A stretch of DNA of 9,558 nt from Promethearchaeota archaeon CR_4 (GTDB taxonomy: Archaea > Asgardarchaeota > Lokiarchaeia > Sigyniarchaeales > CR-4): positions 16,575 to 26,132 of the forward strand of contig MBAA01000164.1 of assembly GCA_001940655.1 (NCBI GenBank), written 5' to 3'. The notes under the pieces are model-generated. The model had not been told where the DNA came from. It made no database searches and saw nothing but the letters and a program-made list of their open reading frames with translations. Within the stretch, counting starts at the first letter, position 1; each line of letters opens with the position of its first letter. A program made the translations under genes and the position numbers. Of this stretch, positions 1 to 6,084 are shown piece after piece.

Positions 1-4
1 GCTC

Positions 5-391
5 ATGAATGCTATTCGAAGGGAAATGCGACACGAATCTGACCCACTTTTAAATAAGAAACATCCCGACAAATATCCGTGCTTATTTGCTAAGACCAAT
101 ATTTTGTGGTTATCGCTTATAGTTCTCCAGTTAGGCGGGGGATTTCTGGGATTTTTCATACATTGTGTTGTTTGGGGAATCAATTTTTTCTGGTTAACAA
201 GTATAATTGCCACGTTAAGTTTTTTCATCCTTGAGAAAGGCGCATCAAAAGGGCTTTACCGGTGGTTTGGAAGTTACGTTCGTTTCTACGCATTCTTTCG
301 CGGAAGTCTCAAATATAGAACTTATTTTTCAATTCTATCGTTAATATGGAAAACGAGAAGGTTTGGACCTGTTGAAACCGATACAATCTAA
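5..391 (+). CDS. Small membrane protein of unknown function, possibly 5'-truncated
   Basis: I do not recognise this 128-residue protein. It has a basic N-terminus, then two strongly hydrophobic stretches at about residues 33-57 and 59-76 that look like a membrane hairpin. A basic, aromatic-rich C-terminal part follows (about 83-120), which could lie along the membrane surface. There are no visible catalytic motifs. The frame is open to the left edge of the window, and no ribosome-binding site can be judged there, so the ATG at position 5 may be internal to a longer gene. It ends with TAA and is followed by a hairpin with a T-run, which supports it being a real transcribed gene. It converges on the DUF354 gene. 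Lack of recognisable homology limits confidence in coding status and function. Confidence 0.5.
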   Translation: MNAIRREMRHESDPLLNKKHPDKYPCLFAKTNILWLSLIVLQLGGGFLGFFIHCVVWGINFFWLTSIIATLSFFILEKGASKGLYRWFGSYVRFYAFFRGSLKYRTYFSILSLIWKTRRFGPVETDTI

Positions 392-407
392 GCACAATTG
401 AAAGAGC

Positions 408-432
408 AGGATCTAAGCACTAGATCCTTTTT
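408..432 (+). terminator. Hairpin plus T-run between convergent genes
   Basis: A perfect 8-bp inverted repeat (AGGATCTA at 408-415, TAGATCCT at 421-428) encloses the loop AGCAC and is followed by four more T on the + strand. It lies 16 bases after the stop of the upstream membrane-protein gene and contains the stop codon of the DUF354 gene on the other strand. It would suit termination of rightward transcription. Archaeal terminators depend mainly on the T-run, so the role of the stem is inferred. Confidence 0.55.
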
Positions 433-1477
433 GAAATAAATTCATAGCTAAATCAATTGGATTTTCAAGATTTCTTGTTTTCTCTAAATTAGCGTGGTAG
501 GAGGAGAATTTTTCGATTGCTTCAATACAGATATTTGGATTTTCCTCTGGATCTCGCAGAAATTGTAGCGGAAATCCGTTTTCAATGAGAAATCTTTCTT
601 GAGGATACAATCCGAGGGGAAAATATTCAACGGATGGGACGTTCATGAGCGCTGATTGGCGGACGAAAGAACCTCCCGCACAAACGACAAACTTAGCATG
701 ATAAAGGAATTGTTCGATGGGGTCGAGATAATTAAAAAATTTAATATTGTTTATCCCCTTGTAATGCTTTTCTAAATTCCGGCGCTGGGAGATGTTGCGG
801 GGAACAATTATGTACGTCAAATTAGGATGCTCCTTGATGAGAGGATCAAGTAAACAAGGTAATTTCGTGTCTCCTTCCCCTAAAGTTTTCATATGATATT
901 GGGCAGCGGTTTGTTCCGGACGGCAAATGACATATTGTTCTGGTGCTAACCCAACCTTAGTTATTTTGTTTGGATCTGGGACTAGATAAACAGTCTCTGC
1001 GACTTCATCGATCCCATGGAAGCGGTGAATCCTCTCCATTGCGATCCCGTACTGTGTAAACCATTCAACCGGGATTGGTTCGGGTACGATAAGATGTTCC
1101 GCAAAAGGTAGGGAAAGTTTGACTACTCCCGTGCTGCGGGGTTCATCGTTAAAAATAATGTTGGGAATTTGAAGGCCGAATGAAACTCGCAAACCTTCAG
1201 GTGATGCCAATCCAAATAAAAAGTCAGGTTTCTCTTTTTCTGCAAATTCGATTAAGGCCACGAGGCGATCCGAGTAGGATCGAAGTTTTCCCATCAACGT
1301 ATTGCCACCGTGTTTCCCGATCTGAAGATAAGGTTTATTCCACGCATTTAACAACGCGTATGTTGAATCAAAATCGCGGGCAGTGATTCTCATCTCGTGG
1401 TCTGGAGCAAGACGGTCGTAGAGCGACCGGAGCATCTTTACCGTCTTCGGTTCACAGATATCAAACCAAATCTTCGT
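413..1477 (-). CDS. DUF354 family GT-B-like protein (apparent ACG start)
   Basis: This is a member of DUF354, an archaeal family with a fold resembling UDP-GlcNAc 2-epimerases and GT-B glycosyltransferases. It is usually found near surface-polysaccharide genes, and its reaction is not established. Numbering from the internal ATG at 1435, hallmarks are TARDFDST (18-25), the glycine-rich GKHGG (40-44), ASPEGLRVSFGL (77-88), FNDEP (95-99) and a C-terminal AGGSFVRQSALMNVPSV segment typical of nucleotide-sugar binding folds. The ATG at 1435 would remove the first beta strand. The in-frame codons just upstream read TKIWFDICEPKTVK, matching the usual family start MKIWFDI with ACG (1477-1475) where ATG is expected. 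A GGTG at 1488-1485 sits 7 bases before that ACG, and an in-frame TAA lies at 1495-1493, so no standard start exists there. From the ACG the protein has 354 residues. It is divergent from a GT4 gene, suggesting a shared glycan role. The family call is firm, while the start and substrate are uncertain. Confidence 0.85.
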   Translation of the reverse strand, partial: TKIWFDICEPKTVKMLRSLYDRLAPDHEMRITARDFDSTYALLNAWNKPYLQIGKHGGNTLMGKLRSYSDRLVALIEFAEKEKPDFLFGLASPEGLRVSFGLQIPNIIFNDEPRSTGVVKLSLPFAEHLIVPEPIPVEWFTQYGIAMERIHRFHGIDEVAETVYLVPDPNKITKVGLAPEQYVICRPEQTAAQYHMKTLGEGDTKLPCLLDPLIKEHPNLTYIIVPRNISQRRNLEKHYKGINNIKFFNYLDPIEQFLYHAKFVVCAGGSFVRQSALMNVPSVEYFPLGLYPQERFLIENGFPLQFLRDPEENPNICIEAIEKFSSYHANLEKTRNLENPIDLAMNLFQKGSSA

Positions 1478-1554
1478 ATTGAAACACCCACTTTATTTAC
1501 GTTGTGTGTTTTTTATGAAAATGAATTATTATTATTTTTTAGCTCCCATATATT
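1478..1554. promoter_or_regulatory. AT-rich divergent promoter region
   Basis: This short, very A/T-rich spacer separates the DUF354 gene (leftward) from the GT4 gene (rightward). On the minus strand the A/T run at about 1525-1541 is a possible TATA box, and a GGTG (1488-1485) precedes the inferred ACG start. On the plus strand the TTTTTTATGAAAATG stretch around 1508-1523 could serve as TATA box. Boxes are assigned by eye only. Confidence 0.35.
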
Positions 1555-2775
1555 TTGAAAATATATCAACAAAACCATCTTAGGAAGCGACTCGAACTGA
1601 GAATTTGCCTCTTGACTCGGAGTATTCCCATTCACGTCCCCGGAGGTTTTGAAAAGTATATTTTTGACTTGGCGTTTGGTTTGACCGCTAAAGGTCACGA
1701 AGTACATGTCATTACAAAGCATTTACCTCGTAAGCGAGCAAAAGACGAGGTGTCTATGCTCAACGGCGTTCACATTCATTACGTAGGCCCTCGGTCATCG
1801 CTCTTCTGGTATTCATTTTCATTTTTCATAGAAATGGGTAAAAAACTCGCTCAACTTCAACACGAGTCTCCATTTGACATAATCCATAGTAATAATCTCG
1901 CTGGATTCTCCTTATATCTCGTCCGACCAAAGGGGGATTGGCCACCCCTCGTGTCGACGGCTCATGGAACTACGATATCAGAATTTCGAACCCACCCCAA
2001 AACGTTATTTCAGAAAATTAGACGTTCTGTTCGCTTTCTTCCCGTGATTCCTCCTGAGTACGTAACTTTCCTACGATCTAAAAAAATCATCTGTATAAAC
2101 TCACGTGTGAAGAAATTGGTTGAAGAAATGAATCCAAAATTTGGAAAAAAGTGTAGGATCATACTCAACGGCGTAGACACGTCTTTATTTTATCCGAATG
2201 ATTCAAGGGTCAACGATTACAAACGTCCTCTAATCATCCTATATACCGGCACGCTTACCCATTCCAAAGGGGTTCCGCGGTTATATCAAGCATTCAAGGA
2301 ATTATCACGGAAATATCCCACCCTGCGCCTTAGACTCGTCGGAGGAGGCCCCCTCTATGCTGAATTGTCGCGTCAAGTACATTCCGACCAATTACAAACC
2401 CGTGTAACATTAGATGGATACATAAATCCCTCGAATATGGCTGAAATTTACAGACAGGCGGATATATTCGTACTTCCAACCGAATCCCAAGAAGGTCTTT
2501 CATTCTCGATTTTGGAAGCTCTGGCTTCGGGGCTCGCTGTGATAGCCTCAGATGCGTGTCATATGGAACAGGTCTTTACTCGTTATCACGCTGGTTTGAC
2601 ATATAAATCTGGGGACACAGAAATGCTGCTGGGATTGTTAGAAAGACTCCTAGAGAATCCTCCGTTGGTGCAAAAATTAGGTGAAATCGGTAGGGCATTA
2701 GTCTTGCAAAAATATCGAAAAGAAACAATGATTAACAAGGTTGAGCAAGTATATCACACAATCCTTCAAAATTAA
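1555..2775 (+). CDS. GT4-family glycosyltransferase (glycosyl transferase group 1)
   Basis: A retaining, GT-B fold glycosyltransferase that moves a sugar from a nucleotide-sugar donor to an unknown acceptor, probably at the cytosolic membrane face. The N-terminal domain begins RICLLTRSIP and has the acceptor-side glycine pair PGGFEKY (29-35). The C-terminal donor domain starts near residue 225 with YTGTLTHSKGV, continues with LRLVGGGP (259-266), and has the family's EX7E motif: E313 and E321 within ESQEGLSFSILEALASG. NGVD (205-208) is also typical. At 406 residues it has normal length. The longest frame starts at TTG (1555); an in-frame TAG lies at 1540-1542. The usual family N-terminus (M-R-I-C) would instead start at CTG 1597, preceded by AGGAAG at 1582-1587. 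No ATG exists before the conserved part. It is divergent from the DUF354 gene and convergent with MazG. The family is certain, whereas donor and acceptor cannot be read from sequence. Confidence 0.9.
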   Translation: MKIYQQNHLRKRLELRICLLTRSIPIHVPGGFEKYIFDLAFGLTAKGHEVHVITKHLPRKRAKDEVSMLNGVHIHYVGPRSSLFWYSFSFFIEMGKKLAQLQHESPFDIIHSNNLAGFSLYLVRPKGDWPPLVSTAHGTTISEFRTHPKTLFQKIRRSVRFLPVIPPEYVTFLRSKKIICINSRVKKLVEEMNPKFGKKCRIILNGVDTSLFYPNDSRVNDYKRPLIILYTGTLTHSKGVPRLYQAFKELSRKYPTLRLRLVGGGPLYAELSRQVHSDQLQTRVTLDGYINPSNMAEIYRQADIFVLPTESQEGLSFSILEALASGLAVIASDACHMEQVFTRYHAGLTYKSGDTEMLLGLLERLLENPPLVQKLGEIGRALVLQKYRKETMINKVEQVYHTILQN

Positions 2776-2797
2776 TATAATAGGTGCAAGATGGCAA

Positions 2798-2815
2798 TAA
2801 CAGGTTTTCCTGTTA
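2798..2815. terminator. Inverted repeat between convergent GT4 and MazG genes
   Basis: A perfect 7-bp stem TAACAGG / CCTGTTA surrounds a TTTT loop. It sits in the 37-base gap between two converging genes and overlaps the MazG stop codon. It is placed like a bidirectional terminator or 3'-end processing element. It has no long T-run on either side, so its function is inferred from position. Confidence 0.4.
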
Positions 2816-3109
2816 ATCTTCAATGCACTCACACGGTAGTTTTCCGCACTTACCGCACTTAAGTGGGTATTTGCTTGAAATTGCCTTCTCAAGGTCGATA
2901 CCATAGATATTTGCGAGAGAAAATGTCCAAGCGATAACGTCCGCAAGCTCTGCTCCCAATGCCGCTTCATCGATGTTCTTTTGTTTGATGATGTTCGCCA
3001 CTTCTCCAACTTCCTCAACGAGCCACGCGAAGGTGCCCAACGCACCCCGTTTTTTATCTTTCGAAAAATAAAGATTGTTAATTAGAGCTTGGAAGTCTGA
3101 CAACTTCAT
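2813..3109 (-). CDS. MazG-like nucleotide pyrophosphohydrolase with C-terminal Cys cluster
   Basis: A small all-alpha NTP pyrophosphohydrolase of the MazG/dUTPase-like group. Such enzymes hydrolyse (d)NTPs to monophosphate and pyrophosphate, often as house-cleaning enzymes. The metal-binding motif is visible as EEVGE (E32, E33, E36) followed by E54 and D57 in AELADVIAW, which matches the EExxE...ExxD signature. At 98 residues it is a single-domain form. The C-terminus KCGKCGKLPCEC (C85, C88, C93, C95) looks like a small zinc-binding knuckle, a tail I have seen described in some archaeal MazG-like proteins. It starts 26 bases after the Sec61-beta stop on the same strand, so the two are probably co-transcribed. 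There is only a weak ribosome-binding site (GGGCTGA) before the ATG, which would fit translation from a shared mRNA. The substrate is unknown. Confidence 0.88.
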   Translation of the reverse strand: MKLSDFQALINNLYFSKDKKRGALGTFAWLVEEVGEVANIIKQKNIDEAALGAELADVIAWTFSLANIYGIDLEKAISSKYPLKCGKCGKLPCECIED

Positions 3110-3135
3110 TTTTTTCAGCCCTAACTTTAAGGGGA

Positions 3136-3351
3136 TTAACCCCCCCCCGGATTAAATATAATCCCCCACACATTAAGGTGAGCTAGGATCACTACTATAA
3201 TGAGAGTTACAGAGAGCAATAACGTTGCAATCGGTCCAACTTTTACGCCCGTGCTTTCGTCTTGGAAAAAGCGGATGAGACCCGCTCCACCCATCGGCAT
3301 TGGTCCATCACTACTGCGCCGACTGGATCGCTTTGACTTTTTCTTTGCCAT
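3136..3351 (-). CDS. secG: Sec61-beta / SecG, protein translocase subunit
   Basis: This is the small, tail-anchored beta subunit of the archaeal/eukaryotic Sec61 (SecYEG) protein-conducting channel. The 71-residue protein has the standard layout: a basic, Ser-rich cytosolic N-terminus (MAKKKSKRSSRRSS), the conserved amphipathic segment MGGAGLIRFFQDE (20-32), the GVKVGP link (35-40) and one membrane helix at about 41-58 ending in AHL. The start is supported by GGAG at 3363-3360, 8 bases before the ATG. The extreme C-terminus is odd: NPGGG is encoded by a run of nine G on the coding strand directly before the stop. MazG follows after 26 bases. The gene is head to head with the ribophorin I homologue, linking translocon and oligosaccharyltransferase genes. 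Identification rests on the FF-containing motif, length and topology. Confidence 0.93.
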   Translation of the reverse strand: MAKKKSKRSSRRSSDGPMPMGGAGLIRFFQDESTGVKVGPIATLLLSVTLIIVVILAHLNVWGIIFNPGGG

Positions 3352-3512
3352 ATGGCAGTCTCCTGTAAATTACTGCACTAACGAGCGCAGAGATTAAAAC
3401 GATCCCCGCGTTACTTATTTCTAAAAATGCAGAACGCTTGATAAATTTTTGTCCGCTGCAACAGTCGCAAAAATTAAGAAGTATCTTTCTAAACAAACGA
3501 TAGGGATCTATT
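3352..3512. promoter_or_regulatory. Shared divergent promoter region, Sec61-beta / ribophorin I
   Basis: This 161-base spacer drives two genes in opposite directions. Leftward, an A/T-rich box at about 3439-3450 (reads AAAAATTTAT on the minus strand) would place the Sec61-beta transcript start some 60-70 bases before its ATG, and AGGAG at 3364-3360 is its ribosome-binding site. Rightward, AAAAATTAAG at about 3469-3478 sits around 26 bases before a plausible start near 3500, giving a short leader with only a weak GGGAT before the ATG. Boxes are assigned by eye. Because the region is so short, joint regulation is plausible but not shown. Confidence 0.4.
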
Positions 3513-5327
3513 ATGAACCAAGGTGTTAGCACGCGAAAACTCGGAGTCCTGCTCCTCTTTGGGATATTATTTGGTGGCATTCTATTAACTTGCATTAGTG
3601 CATCGCATTCTCAAACTTTATACACTTCTCAAAATCCTTCCATCGCCGCTGACCCCCTCATTGATGGTAAAGTAATTGAAGTTATTCGAGACATTACCCT
3701 ATCGCAATACCTATTAACTGAGGTCTCAGACACATACTCTTTCGAAAATAATGGAACCACTTCGTTAACAAAATTCATTTTCTGCACCGATGCGGATTAC
3801 GATGCTAAATTATTGCTGATTTCAGCATCAGGTGTGGCTGGAGAAACCTATCCCATAGTCAAGAATTCTCTTCTCTTCAATGGGTATAACGCATATGAAG
3901 TTGAATTTCTTGAAGCGCTAGCTCCGGGTGACGTTCAAAAAATAAAAATAACCACCACGTATTTCAATTTAACCTTCACATCTGGCACGTATACCACACA
4001 AACGTGTAAATTCACTTTTAACCTGTATCCGATTTCTCCCTTCGAGATTGATAGTTATATATGTGTTGTTACACTACCGCAAGGTGCTTCAGGTACCAAT
4101 TTTTCCCCTGAGCCTTCAACAACAACCGAGAATTTTGCTACGTGGAAAACTAGTGACGTGGTAGCGTTTTCAAAATTAGCAGTCACAGCGGATTTTTCTT
4201 ACACTGCCGCGCCAATCCTACAGATGAATAGTATTAATCGACGTATTATCATCGACCCGTGGGGGTACCTCAATGTGGAAGAAGATCACGTCTTAGTCAA
4301 CACTGGTTTACTAACGGTTCAAAGTTATTCATATAAAATTCCTAAAAATGCCACGGAATTTCAAATGTGGGATGATCTGGGGGGTATTGAAGGGTCTGTA
4401 GTGACCGAGGAGGTTAATCTGGATGGCAAGACCAAGAACGTCACGATTAACCTCAATAACAACAGGGCAGCATTACTCGGGGGAAACCAATTCAAATATA
4501 CTACGTTCTATCGGTTAGTGTCCTCGATGCACTTGAGTTCTTCGTGGAACAAATACTATCTAAATATCCAGATTTTCACCTCTCAAATGGATTTTCTAAT
4601 CATTACCGATACCACGCAAGTTATTCTGCAGACCGCAAACACTCTGGATGTAAAAACTATTTCACCTAGTCCAAATCAAATACTGATGCAAGAAACGAAA
4701 ATTATAACTACATACACGAGTGAAATGATTTCGCCGCGACACAATCGCATTGTTGAAATTTCCTTTGAAGTTAATGGGTTTTGGATGATGCTTCGTCCCT
4801 TGATACTTATTCTTATCATCTTAGTAGTGATCAGTGGTTACGTTTTTCTGAGGAAAGTGGTTCACAAAAAAGGGCCCGTTGAGCTCGTTGACAGAGTCAA
4901 CATTCCAACAAAGGCCTTACAGGAATTTGTGTCTGCTTATGAAGAAAAGTCTGCCCTCTTGCGAGAACTTGACCAACTAAACGAAGATTTGAAAATGAAA
5001 AAAGTTGCAAAGAAAGAGCACACGAAGCGTCTGAATAACATCCAAGAACGAAAGAAGGAAACCGAGGAAGACCTCAAACCTTTAACAAAAACCATCGCTG
5101 AAGCAGACGAACGGTTTAGGAAAATCATCGAAAAACTCCAGTTCTGTGAGGCTGAGCGAATTAGTGTTGAAGACAGCCTTACTGCCCTCGAAAATCGTTA
5201 CCGGCGGGGTGCCATCCCTTCGCGTACAGCGTTCCAAAAACTCTACTCTGACTTCACGAAACGCTTGGAAAAAATCCAGAATGACGTTGACAAGTTGCTA
5301 AATGAACTAAAGTCGTATATTTATTAA
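3513..5327 (+). CDS. RPN1: Ribophorin I (OST1/RPN1) homologue, oligosaccharyltransferase subunit
   Basis: A homologue of ribophorin I, a non-catalytic OST subunit that in eukaryotes helps present clients to the STT3 catalytic subunit during N-glycosylation. Residues 1-33 form a signal peptide. An extracytosolic beta-rich domain follows (about 35-423), then one membrane helix (about 427-446) and a charged cytosolic tail predicted as coiled coil (about 465-600). The diagnostic stretch is 241-265: INRRIIIDPWGYLNVEED and the following VNTG align with human RPN1 MTRVIEVSHWGNIAVEEN and KHTG (recalled from memory), including the W-G pair (W250, G251). The length (604) and topology match human RPN1 (607), including the helical cytosolic tail. 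Four N-x-S/T sequons (N80, N152, N279, N309) lie in the outer domain, so it may itself be glycosylated. ATG is the only sensible start ahead of the signal peptide. It is head to head with Sec61-beta and 35 bases upstream of Trm112. Family assignment is strong; OST membership is inferred. Confidence 0.87.
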   Translation: MNQGVSTRKLGVLLLFGILFGGILLTCISASHSQTLYTSQNPSIAADPLIDGKVIEVIRDITLSQYLLTEVSDTYSFENNGTTSLTKFIFCTDADYDAKLLLISASGVAGETYPIVKNSLLFNGYNAYEVEFLEALAPGDVQKIKITTTYFNLTFTSGTYTTQTCKFTFNLYPISPFEIDSYICVVTLPQGASGTNFSPEPSTTTENFATWKTSDVVAFSKLAVTADFSYTAAPILQMNSINRRIIIDPWGYLNVEEDHVLVNTGLLTVQSYSYKIPKNATEFQMWDDLGGIEGSVVTEEVNLDGKTKNVTINLNNNRAALLGGNQFKYTTFYRLVSSMHLSSSWNKYYLNIQIFTSQMDFLIITDTTQVILQTANTLDVKTISPSPNQILMQETKIITTYTSEMISPRHNRIVEISFEVNGFWMMLRPLILILIILVVISGYVFLRKVVHKKGPVELVDRVNIPTKALQEFVSAYEEKSALLRELDQLNEDLKMKKVAKKEHTKRLNNIQERKKETEEDLKPLTKTIAEADERFRKIIEKLQFCEAERISVEDSLTALENRYRRGAIPSRTAFQKLYSDFTKRLEKIQNDVDKLLNELKSYIY

Positions 5328-5350
5328 TTTCCCTTGTCCTCCCTTTTCTT

Positions 5351-5356
5351 GAGGAG
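5351..5356 (+). promoter_or_regulatory. Ribosome-binding site that fixes the Trm112 TTG start
   Basis: GAGGAG lies 6 bases before the TTG at 5363-5365. There is no ATG or GTG near the conserved N-terminus, so this site decides the start codon. Confidence 0.75.
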
Positions 5357-5362
5357 ATTTTT

Positions 5363-5998
5363 TTGAAACCCTTCTTGACCGAAATCTTGGCTTGTCCCAT
5401 TGACAAATCTTTCCCCCTCGATGTGTTCATCTTTAAATGGGAGAATTTTCCCCCTGAGGTGCTTGAATTCTTCCAGAATCCTACCCTCGACACTATAACC
5501 AAAGCTTTTGGCAACACACTCATTCATTTTGCAGAAGATGATGATGGACAAGTGCAAATCGGTGACTTAATCGTCTTGGGGAAGAAACCTTTCGGAGAAT
5601 ATCTTAACCTAATCCTCGAAAAAATCAAGGAACTGGAAGTGTTTCATGATACCACTAACTCTCTTTTGATATCCAAGCTCTCCGATATCCTGAATTCTGT
5701 GAGAGAAAACGTATCTCGCGCTTCTGAGGCATTAAAAAAAGGAACCACCCCCAAAACCCTCCTCCCAACCATAGAGCTTGACCTGAATCTCCTCAACGCG
5801 TATAAACAACGAGTGGAAATTGAAGAGGGTATATTGCGATGTCCAAAATGTAAGCGGTGGTATCCTATCGTGGAAACAATTCCACAAATGTTACCTGACA
5901 ATCTTCGCCACCAGAAAAAAGACCTCGAGTTCCTCACCAAATGGCAGACACCTGTCCCAATCGATATCACCCGTGAGGGACAACCTTGGCACCTGTAA
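5363..5998 (+). CDS. trm112: Trm112-like methyltransferase activator with large central insertion
   Basis: Trm112 proteins are small zinc-binding partners that stabilise and activate several methyltransferases acting on tRNA, rRNA and release factor (Trm9, Trm11, Bud23 and Mtq2 in eukaryotes; related enzymes in archaea). The zinc-ribbon halves are split: an N-terminal half LACPIDKSFPL (9-19, C11) and a C-terminal half EEGILRCPKCKRWYP then IPQMLPDNLR (154-182, C160 and C163). About 125 mostly helical residues separate them. This split arrangement resembles eukaryotic Trm112, whereas simple archaeal and bacterial forms are only about 60 residues. At 211 residues this one exceeds even the roughly 125-residue eukaryotic version. 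Only three cysteines of the usual four positions are obvious, so zinc binding may be altered. The TTG start is supported by GAGGAG. It lies 35 bases after the ribophorin I gene on the same strand, probably in one operon. No methyltransferase partner is in the window. Confidence 0.8.
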   Translation: MKPFLTEILACPIDKSFPLDVFIFKWENFPPEVLEFFQNPTLDTITKAFGNTLIHFAEDDDGQVQIGDLIVLGKKPFGEYLNLILEKIKELEVFHDTTNSLLISKLSDILNSVRENVSRASEALKKGTTPKTLLPTIELDLNLLNAYKQRVEIEEGILRCPKCKRWYPIVETIPQMLPDNLRHQKKDLEFLTKWQTPVPIDITREGQPWHL

Positions 5999-6040
5999 TA
6001 TGCGAATTATATCGTGGGTAATATTCACGTAGCACCGGAT

Positions 6041-6050
6041 TCTATATTTT
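6041..6050 (+). promoter_or_regulatory. Possible TATA box for the coiled-coil gene
   Basis: TCTATATTTT lies in the 86-base gap after Trm112. A start about 26 bases downstream would fall around 6067, leaving a short leader before the ATG at 6085. If this promoter is used, the transcript would start within the hairpin at 6063-6077. By-eye assignment only. Confidence 0.3.
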
Positions 6051-6062
6051 TCTTCGGGCAAG

Positions 6063-6077
6063 ACCTCTCTAAGAGGT
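6063..6077 (+). promoter_or_regulatory. Perfect hairpin enclosing the ribosome-binding site
   Basis: ACCTCT (6063-6068) and AGAGGT (6072-6077) are perfect complements around a CTA loop. The 3' arm contains GAGGT, the ribosome-binding site of the gene starting at 6085 (7 bases of spacing). The 5' arm reads like an anti-Shine-Dalgarno sequence. In a transcript read through from Trm112 the stem could hide the binding site. Confidence 0.55.
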
Positions 6078-6084
6078 AATTAAT

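Noticed and set aside
2698..3045. 115-codon minus-strand frame overlapping MazG and the GT4 3' end
   Set aside because: MazG is encoded in another frame of the same strand with its metal motif intact; this frame shows no motif and runs across the intergenic hairpin.
3311..3595. 94-codon minus-strand frame with a hydrophobic stretch, spanning the Sec61-beta start and the ribophorin I signal peptide
   Set aside because: It overlaps two well-supported genes and the promoter region between them. Its hydrophobic part falls in the spacer, no ribosome-binding site fits its start, and it matches no family such as SecE.
5254..5557. Two minus-strand frames over the ribophorin I/Trm112 junction
   Set aside because: Both are antisense to well-supported genes and have no recognisable content.
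5644..5970. 108-codon minus-strand frame rich in Arg and Ser within Trm112
   Set aside because: It is antisense to the Trm112 zinc-ribbon codons; the composition is a by-product of that reading.
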